From an uncultured Clostridia bacterium (lineage in GTDB: Bacteria; Bacillota; Clostridia; Oscillospirales; Oscillospiraceae), in NCBI GenBank assembly GCA_945873295.1, contig CAMCCS010000001.1:83469-117122 (forward strand): 33,654 nucleotides of DNA. The letters are read 5' to 3'. The stretch's first letter is position 1; every line of letters begins with the position of its first letter. The position numbers were made by a program, and so were the translations under genes. Shown here piece after piece: positions 11,202-18,817 of the stretch. The notes below the pieces were generated by a model. That model was not told the DNA's origin and did no database searches. It saw only the letters and a program-made list of their open reading frames with translations.

Positions 11202-11627
11202 TCAGGTATCATCGTCCAGATCGTCATCATCCAGCTCGTCATCATCGTCGTCATGATCGTGATTACAGCCATTGGACATAATCTCACCCACACGGACCCG
11301 GCGGCGGATTTTAATTTCCTCAACGCTCTTATGGAGCAGCTCCTTGACCATAGTGGGATCCTTGACATTCTGCAAAACCAGGGTGGGCATCGTCTTGTCG
11401 GAAGATGCCACAGTGATCGTACCCACACCGAAAAGCCGCTGCCACAGGGTCCGTCTCGTGGTAATATCCCGCACCCGGTACAGCAGAACCTCTTCATCCC
11501 GGATGTTGAAAAGGCCGACGGAAAGGAACAGCCGGTCCTCCGAAAGCGCATAGCGGGTAAAGCTCAGGGGAAGTCCCAGATGACGCTTCCGGTCTTTCCA
11601 CAGATATACGATGGTGGTCTTATCCAT
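11202..11627 (-). CDS. Small PH-like (YdbS/bPH2-type) domain protein with a His/Asp-rich acidic tail
   Basis: A 141-residue soluble protein with GGAGG seven bases before the ATG. Residues 1-105 are rich in beta strands (TIVYLWKDRKRHLGLPLSFTRYALSEDRLFL, then DEEVLLYRVRDITTRRTLWQRLFGVGTITV and ASSDKTMPTLVLQNV), the pattern of bacterial PH domains of the YdbS/YdbT kind, including the usual RxxLWQRLFGxGTI signature. The last 22 residues are almost entirely Asp, Glu and His (CNHDHDDDDDELDDDDLDDD), which may bind metal or be a disordered charge tail. It ends close behind spoIVA on the same strand (63 bases) and has its own terminator. No membrane segment is seen. Function unknown. Confidence 0.7.
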   Translation of the reverse strand: MDKTTIVYLWKDRKRHLGLPLSFTRYALSEDRLFLSVGLFNIRDEEVLLYRVRDITTRRTLWQRLFGVGTITVASSDKTMPTLVLQNVKDPTMVKELLHKSVEEIKIRRRVRVGEIMSNGCNHDHDDDDDELDDDDLDDDT

Positions 11628-11690
11628 AATGGGTCCTCCTTTGTTTTTTCTTTATTTTATTCCCCAACATTCTTCCTGTCAAGAAATTTC

Positions 11691-13154
11691 CTACAAAATC
11701 AGGCAGATGAGGCCGGTGGCTCCCTCGTTGACGATTCTCGTCAGTGTCCCCCGGAATTTATCCCGCACATCCTCCGGCAGCCCAACCAGCTTTGCGGTCA
11801 GCCCGCCCTGAATCAGGTCATACACGGACTTGCCAAAAATGTTGCTCTGCCACAGCTTTTCCGGGTCCTCGCCCTTGAGATAGTCGATAAGCTCCTGGGA
11901 CTGCTTTTCATCCCCAACCATGGGGCTGATCTGGGTATCAATGTCCACCCGCATCATATGGATGGAGGGAGCGCCGGCTTTCAGCTTGATACCGTAGGAG
12001 CTGCCCTTGCGGACGATCTCCGGGGATTCCAGCTTCATCTCCTCCGCTGTGGGCATCACCACGCCGTAGCCCGTGGCTTTTACCGAGGAAAGGGCATCGG
12101 ATATTTTGTCGTATTCCTTCCGGATCCGGCTCAGCTCCGTCAGGAGCTTCAGCAGCTCTCCGTCATTGCGGATGGGCATTCCCGCCCGGCTGCTGAGGAT
12201 CTCATAGAACAGTGCTTCCGGGAACACCATGGCAATGACCACCGTGCCGCTGCCAAGATCCACAGTACGCAGAGCATAGTCCTGAACCTGGGGAAGCTCC
12301 CGCAGGCTCCGCAGGGTCTGCTCCGCCTGGCCAAGGCTCGTGATTTTCCCGGCCCGTTCCAGAAGTGCCTGGTACAGCGCCGCCTTAACAGGATGCTCCG
12401 GTTCCAGGGCATCCATCCATCTGGGCAGGTGAACCTGCAGCTCCGACATGGGAAACGCATACAGAATCTGCCGCATCAGGTCCCGGATTCCCGCCTCGTC
12501 CAGAGCCTGGCAGTCGGCAACCATGGAGGTAATCCCAAACCGGTCTTCGATTCTTTCCTTTGCTTCCTCCGCGGCAGCGCCCTCCGGCTCCCGGCTGTTG
12601 ACAATCACAAGGAAGGGCTTCCCGGTGGCGCGCATATCGGAAATGGCCTTTCTTTCCGCTTCCAGATAGTCCTCCCGGGGGATGTCCGTAATTGTTCCGT
12701 CGGTGGTCACCACAAGGCCCACGGAGCAGTGGCCCTCCATCACCTTTTTGGTGCCCAGCTCCGCCGCCTCGGTCATGGGGATCTCATGGTCATACCAAGG
12801 TGTGGTGACCATCCGGGGTTTTCCGTCCTCCTCGGCGCCCACCGCCCCGGGGACCATATAGCCCACAGAATCGATCATCCGCACCCGAAACCGGGAGGTG
12901 CCGTCGGGGGAAACCTCCACCGCTTCCTCGGGGACGAATTTCGGTTCCGCCGTCATGATGGTCCTGCCGGAGCCGCTCTGGGGCAGTTCATCCCTGGCCC
13001 GTTCGGCACGGTAAGGGTCCCGAATACCGGGGATCACCAGCACCTCCATGATCCGCTTCACCAGGGTGGATTTTCCGGTACGCACAGGGCCCACCACGCC
13101 AATATAGATATTCCCACCGGTTCTGGCGGCAATATCCTCATAAATATTCTCCAT
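11691..13154 (-). CDS. spoIVA: Stage IV sporulation protein A, spore coat ATPase
   Basis: A 487-residue homologue of SpoIVA (492 in Bacillus subtilis), the mother-cell ATPase that polymerises on the forespore surface and is the base layer for the coat. The Walker A motif GPVRTGKST is at 22-30 following NIYIGVVG; RMIDSVGYMVPGA supplies the Walker B/switch region, and the conserved end LTRIVNEGATGLICLIL matches the C-terminus needed for localisation to the forespore in the family. ATG 13154 is chosen over an upstream in-frame ATG at 13250 because GAGGAGG is six bases before it and the family begins with MENIYEDIAARTGG. It shows that the organism has an endospore pathway. A possible sigma-E promoter lies upstream. 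Confidence 0.95.
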   Translation of the reverse strand: MENIYEDIAARTGGNIYIGVVGPVRTGKSTLVKRIMEVLVIPGIRDPYRAERARDELPQSGSGRTIMTAEPKFVPEEAVEVSPDGTSRFRVRMIDSVGYMVPGAVGAEEDGKPRMVTTPWYDHEIPMTEAAELGTKKVMEGHCSVGLVVTTDGTITDIPREDYLEAERKAISDMRATGKPFLVIVNSREPEGAAAEEAKERIEDRFGITSMVADCQALDEAGIRDLMRQILYAFPMSELQVHLPRWMDALEPEHPVKAALYQALLERAGKITSLGQAEQTLRSLRELPQVQDYALRTVDLGSGTVVIAMVFPEALFYEILSSRAGMPIRNDGELLKLLTELSRIRKEYDKISDALSSVKATGYGVVMPTAEEMKLESPEIVRKGSSYGIKLKAGAPSIHMMRVDIDTQISPMVGDEKQSQELIDYLKGEDPEKLWQSNIFGKSVYDLIQGGLTAKLVGLPEDVRDKFRGTLTRIVNEGATGLICLIL

Positions 13155-13204
13155 AGCCAGCCTCCTCTTCCGGCAGGAGAGGGCTCCTGCCATGGGTTTG
13201 TTCC

Positions 13205-13233
13205 ATGGTATGTCCCGGAAAGGGAAAATAGAA
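13205..13233 (-). promoter_or_regulatory. Possible sigma-E promoter of spoIVA
   Basis: On the minus strand TTCTATT (complement of 13227-13233), 14 bases, then CATACCAT (complement of 13205-13212). The sigma-E consensus is roughly KMATATT-N14-15-CATACAMT, so the -10 differs at one position and the -35 at two. Position, about 50 bases before the ATG, and the expected mother-cell control of spoIVA support it. Confidence 0.35.
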
Positions 13234-13366
13234 CCGAACAGGCAGGCCATCTTGCAGTATCCATTTTATCACCGGCACCGAAGGAAAACAAGCGGAGGGA
13301 TAATTTTTAACAAAATCCGGTTATTTGACTGTTTTGCCAGGTTTAACGCCATATTATAGATCAATC

Positions 13367-13382
13367 CCGCCTTATAAGGCGG
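13367..13382. other. Perfect 16-bp palindrome in the spoIVA-yceD intergenic region
   Basis: CCGCCTTATAAGGCGG is a perfect palindrome in the middle of a 422-base gap (13155-13576) between divergent genes. It could be an operator or the base of a small cruciform. Apart from this palindrome and the two promoters, the gap holds no credible gene. Confidence 0.45.
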
Positions 13383-13517
13383 TCGTCTGACCCTGCACCG
13401 CCAGCACCGGAAAAAGGGAGGGAAGCTCTGGTTGCGCCGGCAAACGCCGTAGACAAAAATTCCCCCAACAGCAAAGATAATTTCATGATAGATTCCATAA
13501 AAAACGCAAAATAATGT

Positions 13518-13546
13518 TTGACAAACTAAGGTTTGTACTATATAAT
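13518..13546 (+). promoter_or_regulatory. Consensus sigma-A promoter of yceD-rpmF
   Basis: TTGACA (13518-13523), 17 bases, TATAAT (13541-13546): both hexamers and the spacing match consensus exactly. A start near 13553 leaves a leader of about 24 bases with GGGGAGGG before the ATG at 13577. Strong constitutive expression is expected for a ribosomal protein operon. Confidence 0.93.
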
Positions 13547-13576
13547 ATCCGGGTACGACTACGGGGAGGGAACAAA

Positions 13577-14077
13577 ATGCTGCTGGATCTGAAGCCCATA
13601 ATGGCCGTGCCCGGCGACAGTGTTTCTTTCCTGGAATCTTTCGATCTGAGCGATCTTTGCTACGGTGTCAGCTTTCCGGTGACGGAACCTGTAAAAGCCC
13701 AGGGTACGGTGCGCAACACCGCCGGGGTCCTGGTAATGAAGGGCACCGTCAGCACCCGTATCCATGGAACCTGTGACCGATGCGCGGCGGACTTCCAAAG
13801 GGATGTGTCCTTTCCCATCGACGCGGTTCTGGTAACGGAGCTGAGCAGCGAAGAGGACGAGGATGAGAATCTTTTCCCTCTGGTTGGTGACTGCGCCGAC
13901 CTGGAGGAGATCGTCCGGACGGTGTTCGTGCTGAATCTGGATTCCAAGCTTCTGTGTCGGGAGGACTGCAAGGGTCTGTGTTCCCGGTGCGGCAAAAACC
14001 TGAATCTGGGCCCGTGCGATTGCCGGAAGGAGCCGGATCCCCGGCTGGCTGCCCTGGCGCAGCTGCTCGAACGGTAA
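13577..14077 (+). CDS. yceD: YceD family (DUF177) protein, cysteine-rich
   Basis: A 166-residue protein of the YceD/DUF177 family, which almost always precedes rpmF; the plant and E. coli members are linked to 23S rRNA processing or accumulation. A beta-rich body carries TCDRCAADFQRDV with Cys66 and Cys69, and an acidic loop (SSEEDEDENLFP, about 90-101). The C-terminus has a cysteine cluster (Cys127, 131, 135, 138, 147, 149 in CREDCKGLCSRCG and GPCDCR), a likely metal site typical of Firmicutes members. The ATG at 13577 is used because upstream in-frame codons lie within the promoter. rpmF follows after 50 bases. Confidence 0.88.
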   Translation: MLLDLKPIMAVPGDSVSFLESFDLSDLCYGVSFPVTEPVKAQGTVRNTAGVLVMKGTVSTRIHGTCDRCAADFQRDVSFPIDAVLVTELSSEEDEDENLFPLVGDCADLEEIVRTVFVLNLDSKLLCREDCKGLCSRCGKNLNLGPCDCRKEPDPRLAALAQLLER

Positions 14078-14127
14078 ACAACATATAGAATCTGCCAAAA
14101 GCGCAGTTAACCCAAGGAGGTGTCACT

Positions 14128-14313
14128 ATGGCTGTCCCCAAGTGTAAAGTGTCCAAGGCCCGCCGCGATCAGCGCCGGGGTTCCAACTGGAAGCTCTCCG
14201 CTCCCAGCGTCACGGTTTGCCCCAAGTGCGGTGAGCCCGTTCTGCCCCACAGAGCCTGCAAATCCTGCGGCACCTACAACGGCCGTCAGGTTCTGACTGT
14301 CGAGGCTGAGTAA
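14128..14313 (+). CDS. rpmF: 50S ribosomal protein L32
   Basis: A 61-residue protein with the L32 start MAVPKCKVSKARRDQRRGSNWKL (residues 1-23) and a zinc ribbon formed by Cys31, Cys34, Cys44 and Cys47 (CPKCGEP and CKSCGTYNG), the zinc-dependent form of L32. AAGGAGG precedes the ATG. Many low-zinc bacteria keep a second, cysteine-free L32; only this form is visible here. Confidence 0.97.
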   Translation: MAVPKCKVSKARRDQRRGSNWKLSAPSVTVCPKCGEPVLPHRACKSCGTYNGRQVLTVEAE

Positions 14314-14330
14314 GGAAAAGCGCAACGGTA

Positions 14331-14358
14331 AGAGGAAGGCGGATGTCTTCCTCTTTTT
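14331..14358 (+). terminator. Intrinsic terminator after rpmF
   Basis: Stem AGAGGAAG (14331-14338) and CTTCCTCT (14347-14354) with an 8-base loop, running into TTTTT at 14354-14358, 18 bases after the rpmF stop. Confidence 0.85.
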
Positions 14359-14431
14359 CCGTATCTGCCGATTTTTGGCAGAATCAGCCAAATGACTGTA
14401 CCCCCTCCCCTTTTGAAAGGAAGTGTTATTC

Positions 14432-15763
14432 ATGGGAAAACCTCTGGTCGCGATCATCGGGCGGCCCAATGTGGGAAAGTCCATGCTCTTTAATAAGCTC
14501 ACCGGCCAGCGCACCTCCATTGTGGAGGACACCCCCGGCGTTACCCGGGACCGGATCTACGGCGACTGCGAATGGTGCGGCCGCACCTTCCGGCTGGTGG
14601 ACACCGGTGGTATCGAGCCGGGCACCGGAAACGATATGCTGAAATTCATGCGCAGGCAGGCGGAGATCGGCATCGAGCTGGCGGACGCCATTATCATGGT
14701 GGCCGATGTCCGTACCGGTGTCACCGCCGCCGATCAGGATGTGGCCACCATGCTCCGCAAGTCCGGCAAACCCGTTGCCCTGGCTGTGAACAAGTGCGAC
14801 TCCATCGGCCCCACCAACCCCGATGTATACGATTTCTACTGTCTGGGCATCGGAGATCTGTTTGAGACCTCCGCCGTCCACGGCCACGGCACCGGGGACC
14901 TGCTGGACTGGGTTCTTGCCAATATCCCCGAGGACAGCGAAGAGGATGAGGACGACGGCAGGATCAAGGTCGCCATCGTCGGTAAGCCCAATGTGGGCAA
15001 GTCCAGCCTGCTGAACCGGATCCTGGGTGAGGAACGGGTCATTGTCTCCGACGTGGCGGGCACTACCCGGGACGCCATTGACTCCTACTTTGAAAATGAG
15101 ACCGGGAAATATTGCTTCATCGACACCGCGGGTATGCGCCGGCGCAGCAAGGTGGACGACGCGATTGAGAAGTACTCCAACATGCGTTCCGTCAACGCCA
15201 TTGACCGGGCAGATGTGTGTCTCATCCTCATTGACGCCCAGGAGGGTGTCACGGAACAGGACACCAAAATCGCCGGTCTCGTTCACGAGGCGGGAAAGGC
15301 TGCCATTATTGTCGTCAACAAGTGGGACGCGGTGGCAGACAAGGAAACCAACACCATGCGGGATCAGGAGCAGCAGATCCGCGCCGGTCTGAGCTACATG
15401 CTCTACGCACCCGTGGTTTTCCTCTCCGCCCTCACCGGCTCCCGGGTGGACAAGCTCTTCCCCATGATTCAGGAGGTCTACGCCCAGAATACCAGCCGGA
15501 TCACCACCGGTGCCCTTAACTCCCTGCTGGCGGATGCTACCGCCCGGGTGCAGCCTCCCACGGACAAGGGCCGCCGCCTGAAGATCTACTATATGACCCA
15601 GGCGGGAACCAAGCCCCCTCACTTTGTCATTTTCTGCAACGACGCCAGGCTTTTCCACTTCTCCTACCAGCGGTACCTGGAAAACCAGATCCGGGAGGTC
15701 TTCGGTCTTCAGGGCACCCCCGTCCGGATTACCATCCGGCAGAAAGGAGACAAGGAAGAATGA
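14432..15763 (+). CDS. der: Ribosome assembly GTPase Der (EngA)
   Basis: A 443-residue tandem GTPase needed for 50S subunit maturation. Domain 1 starts with MGKPLVAIIGRPNVGKSM (P-loop at 10-17), then DTPGVTRDR, DTGG and NKCD; domain 2 repeats the set with GKPNVGKSS (about 184), DVAGTTRDAID, DTAG and NKWD; the KH-like C-terminal domain ends in FGLQGTPVRITIRQK. The ATG at 14432 with AAGGAAG at 14417-14422 is preferred to GTG 14423. It is the first gene of a tightly packed der-plsY-gpsA set, sharing ATGA with plsY. No clear promoter was found between the rpmF terminator and this gene. Confidence 0.97.
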   Translation: MGKPLVAIIGRPNVGKSMLFNKLTGQRTSIVEDTPGVTRDRIYGDCEWCGRTFRLVDTGGIEPGTGNDMLKFMRRQAEIGIELADAIIMVADVRTGVTAADQDVATMLRKSGKPVALAVNKCDSIGPTNPDVYDFYCLGIGDLFETSAVHGHGTGDLLDWVLANIPEDSEEDEDDGRIKVAIVGKPNVGKSSLLNRILGEERVIVSDVAGTTRDAIDSYFENETGKYCFIDTAGMRRRSKVDDAIEKYSNMRSVNAIDRADVCLILIDAQEGVTEQDTKIAGLVHEAGKAAIIVVNKWDAVADKETNTMRDQEQQIRAGLSYMLYAPVVFLSALTGSRVDKLFPMIQEVYAQNTSRITTGALNSLLADATARVQPPTDKGRRLKIYYMTQAGTKPPHFVIFCNDARLFHFSYQRYLENQIREVFGLQGTPVRITIRQKGDKEE

Positions 15764-16392
15764 GCTTGTGGCTTACCCTTATCATTGCCGCCGCGGTCAG
15801 TTATCTTCTGGGAAATGTGAACGGTTCCGTGCTGATCTCCCGGCTTCACGAGCATGACGACGTTCGCCTCCACGGCAGCGGAAACGCTGGATTTACCAAC
15901 TTTTTCCGGAACTACGGCGGGCTTTTCTCCCTGGCCGTCATTCTGGTGGACGGTCTGAAGGCCGCTGCCGCGTGTCTGATTGCCGGGGCGCTTCTGCGTC
16001 CTTTCGGACTGCAAACCGAGGGCGCCATACTGGGAGCCATCTGCGTCACCCTGGGGCACAACTTCCCGGCTCTGCTGGGCTTCCGGGGCGGCAAGGGCAT
16101 CGTCTGCGGCTTTGTCTCCGCCATTGTTATCGACTGGCGGATAGCGCTCATCATCTTCGTGGTATTTGCCACCGTCTATTTTATCACCCACTATGTTTCC
16201 CTGGCCTCCATTCTGGCCGCTTTCAGCTTTGGTGCCGCGTTTTTGGTGCTCCACTGGGGTGAATCCTGGATCTGCGCAGGCGGCGTGGCGCTGGCAATGC
16301 TCGCCATCTTCATGCACCGCCAGAACCTCGCCCGGCTGCTTCGGGGAGAGGAAACCAAAACCGACTTCTTCCACAGGAGGGACAGCAAATGA
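15760..16392 (+). CDS. plsY: Acyl-phosphate:glycerol-3-phosphate acyltransferase PlsY
   Basis: A 210-residue membrane enzyme that transfers the acyl group from acyl-phosphate to glycerol 3-phosphate, giving lysophosphatidic acid. It has about five helices. The three family motifs are visible: LHGSGNAGFTNFFRNYG (near 37-53), LGHNFPALLGFRGGKGI (about 96-112) and a later THYVSLASI. The first motif departs slightly from the usual SGNxGATN, with GFTN in place of GATN. Start and end overlap neighbours by 4 bases each (ATGA), so it is translationally coupled with der and gpsA. Its substrate is made by the downstream product GpsA. Confidence 0.95.
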   Translation: MSLWLTLIIAAAVSYLLGNVNGSVLISRLHEHDDVRLHGSGNAGFTNFFRNYGGLFSLAVILVDGLKAAAACLIAGALLRPFGLQTEGAILGAICVTLGHNFPALLGFRGGKGIVCGFVSAIVIDWRIALIIFVVFATVYFITHYVSLASILAAFSFGAAFLVLHWGESWICAGGVALAMLAIFMHRQNLARLLRGEETKTDFFHRRDSK

Positions 16393-17387
16393 AAGCTGCA
16401 GTTGTCGGTGCGGGCGCCTGGGGCACAGCTCTGGCAACCCTGCTGTGCAAAAACGGCATCCAGACAGCGCTGTGGTTCCGAAGTCTGGACCGGGCGGAAG
16501 AAGCCCGTGCTACCCGGATCAATCCCCGGCTGCCCGGTATCATTCTCCCGGAGGGTATTACCCCCACGGCAGACCCCGCCTGCGTAAGGGATTGCCCGCT
16601 TGTGGTCATGGCCGCCCCCTCCTTCCCTTTGCGGCAGGTCGCCCGGCAGGTCGCCCCCTACCTGGAGCCGGATGCGGCCCTGGTTTCCGTAACCAAGGGG
16701 ATTGAACAGGGGACGCTTCTTCGGATGAGCCAGATTGTCGCCCAGGAAACCGGTCACAGCGTTGCCGCTCTTTCCGGTCCCTGCCATGCCGAGGAAGTAG
16801 CAGCGGGGATCCCCACGGGATGTCTTGCCGCGTCGCCGGATAAGGCGCTGGCGGAATTCGTTCAGTCCGCTTTCATGTCGGACACCTTCCGGGTTTACAC
16901 CAGCCCGGACATCATCGGTGCCGAGCTGGGAGGGGCGCTGAAAAACGTCATTGCCCTGTGCGCCGGTGTCGTTGCTGGCCTGGGCTTTGGGGACAATACC
17001 ACTGCCATGCTGATGACCCGGGGCCTGACGGAGATCGGCCGGCTGGGCGTCTCCCTGGGCGCCAGGCGGGAAACCCTGGCCGGACTGTCCGGCGTGGGAG
17101 ACCTGATCGTCACCTGCACCTCCATGCACTCTCGAAACCGCCGGGCGGGAATCCTCATTGGGCAGGGAAAATCTCCAAAGGATGCCATGGAGCAGGTTGG
17201 CGCCGTGGTGGAAGGCTACTACGCCGCCCTGTCCGCCTGGGATCTGAGCCGGAAGCAGGGCATTGAAATGCCCATCACCGAGGCTGCCTACCGTGTGCTC
17301 TACGAGGGCGCGGACGCCAGGGATGTGGTCTCCCACCTCCTGATGCGCAGCCCCAAGCCGGAGTCCGAAGACGCCGGGTGGCTGTAA
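16389..17387 (+). CDS. gpsA: NAD(P)-dependent glycerol-3-phosphate dehydrogenase
   Basis: A 332-residue cytoplasmic enzyme that reduces dihydroxyacetone phosphate to sn-glycerol 3-phosphate for phospholipid synthesis. The dinucleotide-binding start is VVGAGAWGTALA (5-16). SVTKGIEQGT, LSGPCHAEEVA and ELGGALKNVIALCAGVVAGLGFGDNT carry the conserved substrate and catalytic lysines; GVGDLIVTCTSMHSRNRRAG is the C-terminal signature. ATGA overlap with plsY fits a phospholipid operon. It converges on the minus-strand envelope operon across the hairpin cluster. Confidence 0.97.
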   Translation: MKAAVVGAGAWGTALATLLCKNGIQTALWFRSLDRAEEARATRINPRLPGIILPEGITPTADPACVRDCPLVVMAAPSFPLRQVARQVAPYLEPDAALVSVTKGIEQGTLLRMSQIVAQETGHSVAALSGPCHAEEVAAGIPTGCLAASPDKALAEFVQSAFMSDTFRVYTSPDIIGAELGGALKNVIALCAGVVAGLGFGDNTTAMLMTRGLTEIGRLGVSLGARRETLAGLSGVGDLIVTCTSMHSRNRRAGILIGQGKSPKDAMEQVGAVVEGYYAALSAWDLSRKQGIEMPITEAAYRVLYEGADARDVVSHLLMRSPKPESEDAGWL

Positions 17388-17432
17388 GGATTCTTCCGGA
17401 ACCGAAAGAAATCTGAAAAAGTGCAAAATATC

Positions 17433-17705
17433 AGGCCCCCTCCGGCTGGAGGGGGCCTCAGTGTGTCAAAAAGGCCTCGCAGAGTTTGCCGCCCGGAGGC
17501 GGCAAATAAAATCGAATCATTTTCTGCCGGGGCGTGTACCTGGCAGAAAATACTTTTCAGGCTGCAAGTGTGCGAGGTGTACGCAAACAGCGTACACCGA
17601 GTGTGCGCAGCAGACTGCAAGCCTTTTGTCGGAAAAGCCCGAAAGGGTTTTTCCGACAGGCTAAGGCCCCCTCCGACTGGAGGGGGCCTGAATGTGTAAA
17701 AAAGA
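17433..17705. repeat. Hairpin cluster bounded by two near-identical GC-rich hairpins
   Basis: This convergent intergenic stretch is almost completely folded. Hairpins seen in order: 17433-17458 (11-bp arms AGGCCCCCTCC, loop GGCT); 17485-17506 (TTTGCCGCC arms); 17519-17551 (ATTTTCTGCC arms, 13-base loop); 17576-17598 (GGTGTACGC arms, loop AAACA), flanked by the direct repeat AGTGTGCG at 17567 and 17600 and possibly enclosed by a helix of AGGCTGCA with TGCAAGCCT; 17627-17658 (14-bp arms with one G-T pair, GAAA loop); 17664-17689 (same AGGCCCCCTCC arms, loop GACT). The two outer hairpins are each followed by a similar TGTGTNAAAAAG tail, so they form a direct repeat of about 38 bases. None has a clear T tract on the plus strand. 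It may be a transposed repeat, a bidirectional terminator zone or a structured RNA. Confidence 0.75.
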
Positions 17706-17728
17706 GGCTGCTTGTGATATGGACCGGA

Positions 17729-18817
17729 TCAATAGCTGGTCATCGCCTCGACCCGCAGGCCGCTTTCCGTCTGTACGGCGATGATCTTGATATGATTTGT
17801 CGTCTGCACCAGTCCTTTTAATCCGTAGGTATCAACCACATAGGTGGCGTCACACAGATACCTCTGCGCATCCAGCCGAACGTAGTGATGGATCTGTACC
17901 GAATGGATTCTGTCGGAGTAGCTCTGCGCCCACTGAAGGCCGTCAATCGCGCTCAGCAGCCGCTGCGCCAGCACGCCGTCAGGGACCAGATAGGCTTTCA
18001 GCTGGTAATAGTTCCTGGTGATGGCGCCGTTTGCAGAGCTGCAGTACTGCACATATTTTTCCAAAAAGCCCTCTGTCAGCTTTTTCAGTTCTTCCTGTTC
18101 CGCCTCCGTGCAGTTATTCAGCAGGGCGTTCCTATCCGTATCTTCCCCGATGGATACGGGGTTTCCATCCGGGTCCGATACCTCCAATGACAGCGCCCCC
18201 AAGAAACGGTCCGCCTGATAGGTAACCATGGTGGGTAAGGTATACTGATCGTAGAATTCCTCCAGGAGGGCATAATGGATACCGCTTTCCGTGATATAGC
18301 TTTCATCCAGCACACGCCCGTTGATACTGACCGTATACGCCTGGGGAACGGTGACGGAAACCGGCTTCCCTTCCAGATAGGAGAAATCAAATTCCGCATC
18401 CGTCACTTCCCATCGGGAAAAGCCGTATTTATCCGTTTCCACCGCGTCCATGGTCATCTGCCCGATCACCTGCTTTCCGCAGCGCAGGACAAGAATCTGT
18501 CGTGTGTCCGTGCATTCTCCGGCCTTTTTCGCGTAGGTAATGTCCTCCCCCATAGAGTCCCGGATGATCCCGATACACGCTTCTTCGCTCTGAATGGAAT
18601 GGTCAAGCTGAGAAAACCAGGGTTCAGCTCCGGCACACATCTTTTCCACCGTCAGCGCTTCCAGATAGGCGTTTGCCGTATTTTTCGGCCGGGACTGCTC
18701 ATAGGCTTCTATAAAATCCCAAAAGAATTTCAGTCCAACCGCGGTCAGTGCCAGAAAGATCACCGCGTAAATGACCATCCCCACAAAAAATATGTGGGAA
18801 CCTCTTTTCTTAGCCAT
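17729..18817 (-). CDS. Membrane-anchored extracytoplasmic protein, family not recognised
   Basis: A 362-residue protein that I cannot assign to a family. A short basic start (MAKKRGSH) leads to one membrane helix at about 9-30 (IFFVGMVIYAVIFLALTAVGLKFFW), then an extracytoplasmic region with repeated alpha/beta pattern: a first part (about 40-135, NTANAYLEALTVEKM through VIGQMTM), a part with VTVPQAYTVSINGRVLDESYITESG (about 150-180) resembling a small beta domain, and a third part (about 240-362) LKKLTEGFLEKYVQYCSSANG...YLCDATYVVDTYG that looks like an NTF2/SnoaL-type fold. It starts within the last 8 bases of the phosphodiester glycosidase gene, so it is translated with it and probably acts with it at the cell surface. 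Confidence 0.7.
   Translation of the reverse strand: MAKKRGSHIFFVGMVIYAVIFLALTAVGLKFFWDFIEAYEQSRPKNTANAYLEALTVEKMCAGAEPWFSQLDHSIQSEEACIGIIRDSMGEDITYAKKAGECTDTRQILVLRCGKQVIGQMTMDAVETDKYGFSRWEVTDAEFDFSYLEGKPVSVTVPQAYTVSINGRVLDESYITESGIHYALLEEFYDQYTLPTMVTYQADRFLGALSLEVSDPDGNPVSIGEDTDRNALLNNCTEAEQEELKKLTEGFLEKYVQYCSSANGAITRNYYQLKAYLVPDGVLAQRLLSAIDGLQWAQSYSDRIHSVQIHHYVRLDAQRYLCDATYVVDTYGLKGLVQTTNHIKIIAVQTESGLRVEAMTSY

Noticed and set aside
11082..13310. Plus-strand open frame (742 codons) opposite spoIVA and the PH-like gene
   Set aside because: It spans a terminator, two opposing genes and a promoter, and its product is rich in His, Gly and Pro without recognisable domains.
13425..13436. AGGGAAGCTCTG, matching the end of the ileS-leader palindromic elements
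   Set aside because: Only 12 bases match and no partner end or internal stem of the element follows within 180 bases, so it may be chance or an unrecognisable remnant.
17433..17689. CRISPR array suggested by repeated GC-rich hairpins
   Set aside because: Only two copies of the repeated hairpin occur, more than 200 bases apart, without regular spacers and without cas genes.
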